A stretch of 64,000 nt of DNA from Asanoa iriomotensis (GTDB lineage Bacteria; Actinomycetota; Actinomycetes; Mycobacteriales; Micromonosporaceae), in assembly GCF_016862515.1 (NCBI RefSeq), contig NZ_BONC01000003.1, positions 124,001 through 188,000 on the forward strand. Reading direction: 5' to 3'. Position numbers and translations under genes: made by a program. The stretch's first letter is position 1; each line of letters opens with the position of its first letter. The notes under the pieces are model-generated. The model made no database searches. It was not told where the DNA came from and worked only from the letters and a program-made list of their open reading frames with translations. Below are positions 9,085-15,885 of the stretch, piece after piece.

Positions 9085-10131
9085 TCAGCTGCCGGGGTAG
9101 CGGTCGGTCCAGCCGGTGTAGGGGCCCAGGTCGCCGTGTAGCTGGTCGCCCTGGGTGCACTCGAAGACCAGGTCGTCGGCCAACTCCAGGATCGTGCCGC
9201 GGCCCTCCAGCCGGAACACCCAGTCCGGCGGCAGGGCCTCTTCACCGCGCCAGGCGCCGAGGAGGTTGCCTGCGATCGCGGCCGTCGAGTCGCTGTCGCC
9301 CGAGTGGTTGGTCGCGGCCAGGAGGGCCCGGCGCACGTCCGTCGGGTGGGCCAGCGCCGCGTAGAGCGCGATCGCCAGCGCCTCCTCCGCGATCCAGCCG
9401 CCGCCGAGCGTCTCGACCCGCTCCGGTGTCACCGCGCGGTCCAGCGCCAGCGCCCGTTCCAGCGCGGTGGTCACCTCGTCGTGCTTCGGCTGCCGCCGGA
9501 GCAGGCCGAGGGCGACCTCGACCGCGTCCGGCAGGTCGCGCTCCCCGACGACCAGAGCGTGCGTGATCGCGGCGAACGCGCCGGCGGCCAGGAAGCCGGA
9601 CGGATGCCCGTGCGTCTGCGTGGCGCACTCGGCCGCGACGTCGAACGCCCGTGAGACCGTCCATCGTGGATCCAGGCCGAACGGCGCCGAGCGCATCACC
9701 GCGCCGCAGCCCTTGGAGTGCGGGTTCGCCGGGGACGCCGGTGTGCCCATCCGGCCGGCCGACAGCCCGGACATGCAGGCATTGCCGGGCGCGCGGCGCG
9801 CGTACAGGAAGGCGTGTCCGGCGAGCCAGCCGTCGGCGCTGTCCGGCGGCCCGGGCCGGCGCTGGGTGTCCAGCCAGCGGAGGTGCGCCTGATAGACCAT
9901 CGCCGGCGGCTCGACGCCCGCCACGCTCGCCCGGATCAGCCCCTCGGCGGTGAACAGGGTCATCTGGGTGTCGTCGGTGATCAGCGCCGGGTCGCCGAGC
10001 AGGTCGGTCAGTCCGTCCGGCCCGTATTCGTCGCGGATTCGAGCCGTATGCAGGAATTCCACGGGATTTCCCAGTGCATCCCCTATTGCGCCGCCCAGCA
10101 GGCAACCCCGTACCCGCGCCCGAAATGACAT
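9085..10131 (-). CDS. ADP-ribosylglycohydrolase family protein (DraG-like)
   Basis: 348 residues, the usual length for the family. The protein opens with the family signature GCLLGGAIGDALG. The metal-coordinating motif TDDTQM is near residue 54, and the second metal site, the DSDS of SGDSDSTAAIAGNLLG, is near residue 283. A central GHPSG motif is also present. These residues hold the two divalent ions that cleave ADP-ribose linkages from proteins or small molecules. The gene ends 13 bases from the stop of the convergent HTH/MgtE-N-like gene and diverges from the stressosome operon. Whether it removes ADP-ribose from protein, DNA or a metabolite cannot be read from the sequence. Confidence 0.92.
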   Translation of the reverse strand: MSFRARVRGCLLGGAIGDALGNPVEFLHTARIRDEYGPDGLTDLLGDPALITDDTQMTLFTAEGLIRASVAGVEPPAMVYQAHLRWLDTQRRPGPPDSADGWLAGHAFLYARRAPGNACMSGLSAGRMGTPASPANPHSKGCGAVMRSAPFGLDPRWTVSRAFDVAAECATQTHGHPSGFLAAGAFAAITHALVVGERDLPDAVEVALGLLRRQPKHDEVTTALERALALDRAVTPERVETLGGGWIAEEALAIALYAALAHPTDVRRALLAATNHSGDSDSTAAIAGNLLGAWRGEEALPPDWVFRLEGRGTILELADDLVFECTQGDQLHGDLGPYTGWTDRYPGS

Positions 10132-10248
10132 CCATGCAGCCTAGATCTCGAAGTAGTTGCTGCCAGGCATGGATATGACGGACGGGTGGTACGGTCTGCC
10201 GGCTGGCCCACATCCCGACGGCCGGCCAGGGGCCCGGGGAGGGTATGG

Positions 10249-11100
10249 ATGGGACTCACCGCGGAGGAGAGCGGTCGTCTTGCGGCGCTGCTCGAAACCC
10301 ACGCCGACAAGCTGACGGCGAGCTGGACCGACGCTGTCGCGGCGCCGCTGCGCGGCCGGCTGACCAGGGCCGAGCTGCTCAGGCAGGTGCAGGATCTGCA
10401 CCGGACGCTCGTCGAGGCGCTGCAGGCCGGTGACTTCGATCTGAGCGCCGAAGCCGCCGCCTCGCTGCGCGCCACGCTCGTGGAGATGTCCCGCAGCCGC
10501 GCCCGACAGGGTTTCAGCGCCGCCGAGACCGCGGTCACCGTGTTCGGGCTCAAGAAGGCCCTCTTCGACGTCGTCGACGTGCGCGGCGCCGACCCGCAGG
10601 TGCTCGCCGACCTGCTCGCGCTCGGCCTGGTGATCGACGACCTGGGCCTGTTCACCTTCGAGACCTACGCCAAGACCCGCGAGGAGCTGATCGCCGACCA
10701 GGCCGAGCAACTGCTCGAGCTGGCCACGCCCGTGGTCAAGCTGTGGGAGGGCGTGGTCGCGATCCCGCTGGTCGGCACGCTCGACTCGGCCCGCGCCCAG
10801 GTCATCATGGAGCGGCTGCTGGAGACGCTGGTCGAGACCGGCTCCCCGTACGCCATCATCGACATCACCGGCGTGCCCGCGGTCGACACCCAGGTCGCGC
10901 AGCACATCCTCAAGACCGTGGTGGCCGCCCGCCTGATGGGTGCCGAGTGCATCATCTCCGGCATCCGCCCACAGATCGCCCAGACGATCGTCGCGCTCGG
11001 CATCGAGTTCGGCGACATCGCCACCAAGGCGAGCCTGGCCGACGCGCTGCGCCACGCGCTGCGCATGATCGAGGCGAACCGCAAGGCGCGGAGCAACTGA
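10249..11100 (+). CDS. Stressosome RsbR-type protein: globin-like sensor domain plus STAS
   Basis: 283 residues. An all-helical N-terminal domain (about 1-150, non-haem globin-like, the RsbR/RsbRD sensory domain) is joined to a STAS domain (about 168-278). The STAS contains DITGVPAVDTQVAQHIL, which carries the threonine phosphorylated in RsbR proteins by RsbT. I chose the ATG at 10249 because GGGGAGGG lies six to eight bases upstream. This is the first gene of a six-gene operon. It and RsbS should form the stressosome core, with the sensor domains projecting outwards; that is inference from the family. Confidence 0.92.
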   Translation: MGLTAEESGRLAALLETHADKLTASWTDAVAAPLRGRLTRAELLRQVQDLHRTLVEALQAGDFDLSAEAAASLRATLVEMSRSRARQGFSAAETAVTVFGLKKALFDVVDVRGADPQVLADLLALGLVIDDLGLFTFETYAKTREELIADQAEQLLELATPVVKLWEGVVAIPLVGTLDSARAQVIMERLLETLVETGSPYAIIDITGVPAVDTQVAQHILKTVVAARLMGAECIISGIRPQIAQTIVALGIEFGDIATKASLADALRHALRMIEANRKARSN

Positions 11101-11501
11101 TGGAACGCGTCCCGGTCCTCAAGATCGGCGACATCCTGCTCGTCTCCATCCAGGTGGACATGCAGGACCAGACCGCGCTGGCGCTCCAGGAGGACCTGTC
11201 CGACCGGATCGTCGCGACCGGCTGCCACGGCGTCATCATCGACATCACGGCGCTCGACATCGTCGACTCGTTCGTCGGCCGGATGCTCTCCTCGATCGCC
11301 GCGATCTCCCGCGTGCTGGACGCCGAGACCGTCGTCGTCGGCATGCGTCCCGCGGTCGCGATCACGCTGGTCGAGCTCGGGCTCTCGCTCGACGGCATCC
11401 GCACGGCGCTCAACGTCGAGCTCGGCATGGAGCTGCTCGCGCGGTCCCGGGCCGACGAGCCCGAGGACCTCGGCATCGACGGTCTATCGGCGACGACGTG
11501 A
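11100..11501 (+). CDS. rsbS: Stressosome STAS protein RsbS
   Basis: 133 residues, essentially one STAS domain. The motif LDIVDSFVGRML holds the conserved serine that RsbT phosphorylates in Bacillus RsbS. The ATG shares a base with the RsbR stop (TGATG), so translation is probably coupled. RsbS forms the inert scaffold of the stressosome with RsbR and sequesters RsbT until phosphorylated. The C-terminus is about 20 residues longer than the bare STAS domain and is acidic. Confidence 0.93.
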   Translation: MERVPVLKIGDILLVSIQVDMQDQTALALQEDLSDRIVATGCHGVIIDITALDIVDSFVGRMLSSIAAISRVLDAETVVVGMRPAVAITLVELGLSLDGIRTALNVELGMELLARSRADEPEDLGIDGLSATT

Positions 11502-11908
11502 CCACCGACGTCGGGCCGCAGATGGTGACCATCGCCGCCGACGAGGACGTGGTGCGCGTGCGGCAACTCGTGCGTATCGTCGCGGTCGGCGCGAAGCTGT
11601 CGTTGGTCGACCAGACGAAGCTGGTCACGGCCGCGAGCGAGCTGGCGCGCAACACCCTGGTGTACGGCGGTGGCGGCGGCGCCGAGGTGACCGTGGTGGA
11701 CAGCGGACGCCGCACCGGCATCCGGATCGTCTTCGCCGACGACGGACCCGGCATCGCCGACCTCGACCTGGCCCTGACCGACGGCTACACCACCGGCGGC
11801 GGGCTCGGCCTCGGGCTGTCCGGCGCGCGGCGGCTGGTCGACGAGTTCGAGATCGACACGGCCGCGGGCCGGGGCACCCGGATCACCATCACCAAGTGGG
11901 CGCGGTAG
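11498..11908 (+). CDS. rsbT: Stressosome serine/threonine kinase RsbT
   Basis: 136 residues of the HATPase_c (GHKL) kinase type. The N box is ASELARNTLVYGGGG, with the catalytic glutamate and the Mg-binding asparagine. The G1 box is FADDGPGI and the G2 box GGGLGLGLSGARRLVDEF. The GTG start overlaps the RsbS stop (GTGA). RsbT phosphorylates RsbS and RsbR. When released from the stressosome it activates a downstream phosphatase by direct binding. The output here may be one of the two PP2C proteins of the same operon, since no RsbU, RsbV, RsbW or sigma factor is encoded nearby. Confidence 0.95.
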   Translation: MTTDVGPQMVTIAADEDVVRVRQLVRIVAVGAKLSLVDQTKLVTAASELARNTLVYGGGGGAEVTVVDSGRRTGIRIVFADDGPGIADLDLALTDGYTTGGGLGLGLSGARRLVDEFEIDTAAGRGTRITITKWAR

Positions 11909-11910
11909 CG

Positions 11911-12912
11911 GTGAGCCGCGCGAGCGGGCTCGTCGACGGTGGACTGTGGTTCCGCCTCGAGGAGGCCAGCGCGGTCAGCGCCGTCCGGCGGGCGGCGCAG
12001 GACGTGGGTGCCGAGGTCGGGCTCGACGAGGGCCGGCTCGGCGGGCTCGCGATCGTCGCCACCGAACTAGCCAGCAACCTGGTCAAGCACGCCGACGAGG
12101 GCCGCCTGCTGGTCCGCCCGGTGCGGTCCGGCGAGGTCGCCGGCGTCGAGCTGCTCGCGGTCGACTCCGGGCCCGGCATGGGTGACGTGACCGCGTCGAC
12201 CCGCGACGGTCACTCGACCGCCGGCACGCTCGGCATCGGCCTCGGCGCGATCGCCCGCCAGGCCGGCTGGCTCGACCTGAGCTCGGTGTCGGGCCGCGGC
12301 ACGGTGACGGTCGCGCAGATCTGGCCCGGCCCGGCGCCCGGGCCCGCCACGGTCGCCGCGGTCAGCCGGCCGATGAGCGGCGAGGAGGTCTGCGGCGACG
12401 GCTACGCGACGCGCACGGCCGACGGGCGCACCCAGGTGCTGGTCTGCGACGGTCTGGGCCACGGCCCGCTGGCGGCCGCGGCGACCGCGGCGGTCGTGCA
12501 GGGGTTCCGGGCCGCGCCCGCCGGCCCGCCCGCCGTGGTGGTGGAGCATGTGCACCGATCGGTGCGACACACCCGGGGTGCCGCCATCGCGGTCGCCCAG
12601 TTCGACGAGGGGCAGGTGCGGTACGCCGGGCTCGGCAACATCGCCGGGTTCCTGGTCGACGACGCCACCCGGCGCGGCCTGGTCTCGCTGCCCGGCATCG
12701 CCGGCCACCAACGCCGGGTCGTCCGCGAGTTCAGCTATCCGATCGCACCCGGCGCGCTGCTGGTCATGCACTCCGACGGCGTGGTCGACCGGTGGAACGT
12801 CGACGACTACCCCGGCTTGCGGGGACGTTCGCCACAGGTGATCGCCGCCACCGTCCTGCGCGACGCCGGCACCCGGCGTGACGACGCGTGCGTGCTGGTG
12901 GCCCGCGCATGA
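11911..12912 (+). CDS. RsbX-type protein: anti-sigma-like HATPase domain plus SpoIIE/PP2C phosphatase
   Basis: 333 residues. The N-terminal half (about 15-135) is a second GHKL ATPase domain, with N box IVATELASNLVKHADEG and a GTLGIGLGAIARQ glycine loop. The C-terminal half (about 150-330) is a PP2C/SpoIIE phosphatase, with VCDGLGHG and MHSDGVVDRW providing the metal-binding aspartates. Family knowledge suggests that it dephosphorylates RsbS or RsbR to reset the stressosome. The start is uncertain: GTG 11911 sits two bases after the RsbT stop, while GTG 11896 would add five residues and overlap it. Neither has a strong ribosome binding site. Confidence 0.88.
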   Translation: MSRASGLVDGGLWFRLEEASAVSAVRRAAQDVGAEVGLDEGRLGGLAIVATELASNLVKHADEGRLLVRPVRSGEVAGVELLAVDSGPGMGDVTASTRDGHSTAGTLGIGLGAIARQAGWLDLSSVSGRGTVTVAQIWPGPAPGPATVAAVSRPMSGEEVCGDGYATRTADGRTQVLVCDGLGHGPLAAAATAAVVQGFRAAPAGPPAVVVEHVHRSVRHTRGAAIAVAQFDEGQVRYAGLGNIAGFLVDDATRRGLVSLPGIAGHQRRVVREFSYPIAPGALLVMHSDGVVDRWNVDDYPGLRGRSPQVIAATVLRDAGTRRDDACVLVARA

Positions 12913-14255
12913 ACACGCGCCTGGTGCACCTGTTGCTGCGTACCGAATCCGACGTGTTCGTGGCCCGGCAGCGGGCTCGCGAGGTGGCCGCGGCCGTCGG
13001 CCTGGAACGGCAGGACCAGGTGCGGCTGGCCACCGCGCTCAGCGAGATCGGTCGCACCCTGTTCACCGACCGTGGCGGACCCGCGGCGACCGCCGCCGAG
13101 GTTTGGTTCGGTGTCTCCGCCGGGAAAATTCAGGTCGAGGTCGTCGCCATCGGCCCGAGCCAGGCGGACCAGCTGCCCAGCCTCGGCCGGTTGGTCGACG
13201 ATCTCACGATCGACGACGGACCGACTACGACGGTGGTGAGGATGAGCCGGCGGATCCCGGCCGGAGGGGAACTCAGCGAGGCACGGCTCGACCGCATCCG
13301 CGGCGAGCTCGCCGCCTCGGCACCGCGCTCCCCCCTCGACGAGATGGCCGAACAGAACGAGCAACTGCTCACCGCGCTGGAGGAGACCCGCGCGCACCGC
13401 GACGAGCTGGCCCAGCTCAACGCGGAGCTGGAGGAGACCAACCGCGGCGTGATGGCGCTCTACAACCAGCTCTCCGGTGAGCTGGAGGAAACCAACCGCG
13501 GCGTGGTGGCGCTCTACGCCGAGCTGGACGAGCGGTCCGCGCAGCTGCGCGCGGCGAGCGAGGCGAAGACCCGGTTCCTGGCCAACGTCAGCCACGAGCT
13601 GCGGGCGCCGGTCACCGCCGTGATCGGGCTGGCCCGGCTGCTCGACGACCCGGAGTCCGACCCCCTGACCGAGGACCAGGCCCGCCAGGTCCAGCTGATC
13701 CGCGGTTCGGCCGCGGACCTGCTGCGGCTGGTCAACGACCTGCTCGACCTGGCCAAGGCCGAGTCCGGCACGATTCAGCCTGACTGGTCCGATGTGGACC
13801 TGCGCGGGGTGTTCAGTCAGCTGCGCGGCACGGTGCGGGCCATGACGACCGGCGACGTCGAGCTGGTGGTCGTCGACCCGGCGCCGCCGGCGGAGATCCG
13901 CACCGACGAGGTGCTGCTCGCCCAGGTGCTGCGCAACCTACTGCACAACGGGCTCAAGTTCACGGCGGCCGGCGAGGTCCGGATGGCCGCCACGCGGGCC
14001 GGCGCGGACTGGCTGATCCAGGTCACCGACACCGGCATCGGCATCCCGGCCGAGCTGCACGACCGGATCTTCGAGGAGTTCTACCAGGTGCCGGGCCGTG
14101 CACCGACCGGCGCGACCGGCACCGGCCTGGGACTGCCGTACGCCCGCCGCCTGGTCACCCTGCTCGGCGGCGAGCTGACCGTGGCGAGCGAGCCCGGCGC
14201 GGGGAGCACCTTCACCGTGCGGCTCCCGGTGGCGGGTGGCGATGGAACATCCTGA
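12909..14255 (+). CDS. Histidine kinase with degenerate RsbT-like N-terminal domain
   Basis: 448 residues. Residues about 5-115 align by eye with the RsbT domain two genes upstream (QVRLATALSEIGRTLFTDRG against RsbT KLVTAASELARNTLVYGGGG). The glutamate is kept, the Mg-binding asparagine is lost, and the glycine boxes are gone, so this copy is probably catalytically dead. A coiled coil (about 140-215) follows; it contains a near-perfect internal duplication of ELEETNRGVxALY. Then come HisKA (FLANVSHELRAPVTAVIGLA, phospho-acceptor His) and an intact HATPase_c (NLLHNGLKF, DTGIGI, GTGLGLPYARRLV). There are no membrane helices. ATGA overlaps the previous gene. The RsbT-like domain may dock on the stressosome. 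Confidence 0.9.
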   Translation: MNTRLVHLLLRTESDVFVARQRAREVAAAVGLERQDQVRLATALSEIGRTLFTDRGGPAATAAEVWFGVSAGKIQVEVVAIGPSQADQLPSLGRLVDDLTIDDGPTTTVVRMSRRIPAGGELSEARLDRIRGELAASAPRSPLDEMAEQNEQLLTALEETRAHRDELAQLNAELEETNRGVMALYNQLSGELEETNRGVVALYAELDERSAQLRAASEAKTRFLANVSHELRAPVTAVIGLARLLDDPESDPLTEDQARQVQLIRGSAADLLRLVNDLLDLAKAESGTIQPDWSDVDLRGVFSQLRGTVRAMTTGDVELVVVDPAPPAEIRTDEVLLAQVLRNLLHNGLKFTAAGEVRMAATRAGADWLIQVTDTGIGIPAELHDRIFEEFYQVPGRAPTGATGTGLGLPYARRLVTLLGGELTVASEPGAGSTFTVRLPVAGGDGTS

Positions 14256-15801
14256 GGTCACCACGGTGCTGGTCGTCGACGACAGCGACGCGAAGCGCTA
14301 CCTGCTCGTCCGCTGGCTGACCCGGGCCGGCTTCACGGTCGTCGAGGCCGACAGCGGCACGGCCGCGCTCGACCGGGTCGGCGCGGGCGACATCGACCTG
14401 GTCGTGCTGGACGTGCGGCTGGGCGACCTGAGCGGCTTCGAGGTCGCGGAACGCATCAAGGCCCACCCGGCGCTGGCGGCGACGCCGGTCATCCACGTCT
14501 CGGCGCACGCGGTCGACGTGGCCGACCGGGCGCAGGGGCTGACCCGCGGCGCCGACGCCTACCTGGCCGAGCCGATCGAGCCCGACGAGCTCGTGGCGAC
14601 CGCCCACGCGGTACTGCGCTACTACCGCGCCCGGCGGCACGCCGAGACGCTCGCCGCGGGGTTGACCCGGCTGGCCGAGGCGACGGTGGTGGTCAACACC
14701 GCGCGTACCCTCAGCGAGCTGTTGACCGCCGCGGCGACGGGCGCGGCGGAGATCTTCGGCTCCGGCGCGGTGGTGGCCGCCGACACGGTCAGCGCCGTCA
14801 GCTCCGCCGGCGAGCGCCTGGTCGCGGCCGTCGCCGGCCCGGGCGCGGAGCCGGTGATCCGCGAATGGCCCGCGGCCGCGGTGGTCGTGCCCGTCGGCGC
14901 GCTCGTCCGCACCGACTCCCGCGAACAGTGGCCACAGCTCGACTGGGCGACCGACGAGGTCGCGGTCGGCACGGCCCGGCTGCGCGACGACCGCCCACCC
15001 GTGCACGTCACGGTGCCCGAAACCGTGCTGCGCGAACAGGCCGACGTGCTGCGCCTGCTGGTCCAGGCGGTGGCGTCCGCGGTCGAGGCACAGCGGACCT
15101 TCGACGAGGAGCACCGGATCGCGCTCACCCTGCAGCGCAGCCTGTTGCCGCAACGGATCCCGGCGGTCGCGGGTTACGACCTGGCGGTCCGGTACGTGCC
15201 GGCGAGCGCGCAGACCGAGGTGGGCGGCGACTTCTACGAGCTGACGATGATCGACGGGCAGCTGCTGGCCGCGATCGGCGACGTCACGGGCCACTCGCTC
15301 TACGCCGCCACGGTGATGGCCGAGCTGCGGCACGCGGTCCGGGCGTACGCGGTCGAGGGCCACCCACCCGCGGTCCTCCTGGCGAAGGCGGACCAACTCC
15401 TGCGCACGCTGCTGCCGGGCGAGCTGGCCACGATCTGCGTGCTGATGCTGGACCCGCCGTCTGGCCGGATCCGCCTGGCCAACGCGGGCCACCCACCGCC
15501 GCTCCTGGTGGTCAACGGCGCGGCCGCGTTCGTGGAGCACCCGGCGCCGTTGCTGGGCCTGGCCGCACCACGCCCGGGCGACCTGGACCTGTTCCTCCCG
15601 CCGGGCGCCACGCTGGTCCTCTACACGGACGGCCTGGTCGAACGCCGCACGCACGACATCGACGACGGCCTGGCCACGCTGGCGGTGTCGGCGGCACACG
15701 TCGAGCCCGACCTGGACGCCTATGCGGACCGCCTCCTGGCCGACCTGGCCACGACCCACGTAGCCGACGACATCGCCATCGTCGCCCTCCGCCGCGGCTG
15801 A
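14242..15801 (+). CDS. Response regulator phosphatase: receiver, GAF-like and PP2C/RsbU domains
   Basis: 519 residues. The receiver domain (about 8-125) has the acidic pair VVDDSD, the phospho-acceptor aspartate in VVLDVRLGD and a conserved serine, but the usual lysine position reads AEPIEP. The middle region (about 140-280) resembles a GAF sensor. The C-terminal PP2C domain (about 320-517) has GGDFYEL, IGDVTGHS, LANAGHPPP and LYTDGLVE, with all metal-binding aspartates present. ATG 14242 lies inside the 3' end of the kinase gene, so the two are coupled. The kinase probably phosphorylates this receiver to control the phosphatase, whose substrate would be an anti-sigma antagonist encoded elsewhere. 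Confidence 0.92.
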   Translation: MEHPEVTTVLVVDDSDAKRYLLVRWLTRAGFTVVEADSGTAALDRVGAGDIDLVVLDVRLGDLSGFEVAERIKAHPALAATPVIHVSAHAVDVADRAQGLTRGADAYLAEPIEPDELVATAHAVLRYYRARRHAETLAAGLTRLAEATVVVNTARTLSELLTAAATGAAEIFGSGAVVAADTVSAVSSAGERLVAAVAGPGAEPVIREWPAAAVVVPVGALVRTDSREQWPQLDWATDEVAVGTARLRDDRPPVHVTVPETVLREQADVLRLLVQAVASAVEAQRTFDEEHRIALTLQRSLLPQRIPAVAGYDLAVRYVPASAQTEVGGDFYELTMIDGQLLAAIGDVTGHSLYAATVMAELRHAVRAYAVEGHPPAVLLAKADQLLRTLLPGELATICVLMLDPPSGRIRLANAGHPPPLLVVNGAAAFVEHPAPLLGLAAPRPGDLDLFLPPGATLVLYTDGLVERRTHDIDDGLATLAVSAAHVEPDLDAYADRLLADLATTHVADDIAIVALRRG

Positions 15802-15880
15802 AGGAACGGTCCGTTGTTAACGCTTTCCGCATAGGAACGGACCGTTACTAACACGGGGTGTTAATAACGGTCCGTTCCTT
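15801..15880. repeat. Palindromic repeat element, locus A (three units, bidirectional terminator-like)
   Basis: Three copies of a near-palindromic unit with core GGAACGGWCCGTT followed by an AT-rich TTAAC tail lie between convergent genes. Two are direct (about 15801-15821 and 15832-15852), separated by an 11-12 base spacer containing CGCTTTCCGCAT. One is inverted (about 15860-15880). The outer copies can pair into a stem of about 20 bp closing the whole element. It starts at the last base of the left gene's stop and ends five bases before the right gene's stop. The same family recurs at 38242-38374. Confidence 0.85.
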
Positions 15881-15885
15881 GCGGT

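Noticed and set aside
7380..9245. 621-codon open frame on the minus strand
   Set aside because: It is antisense to the HTH/MgtE-N-like gene, which has a start, a ribosome binding site and helical repeats. The minus frame has no recognisable domain and would overlap the ADP-ribosylglycohydrolase gene.
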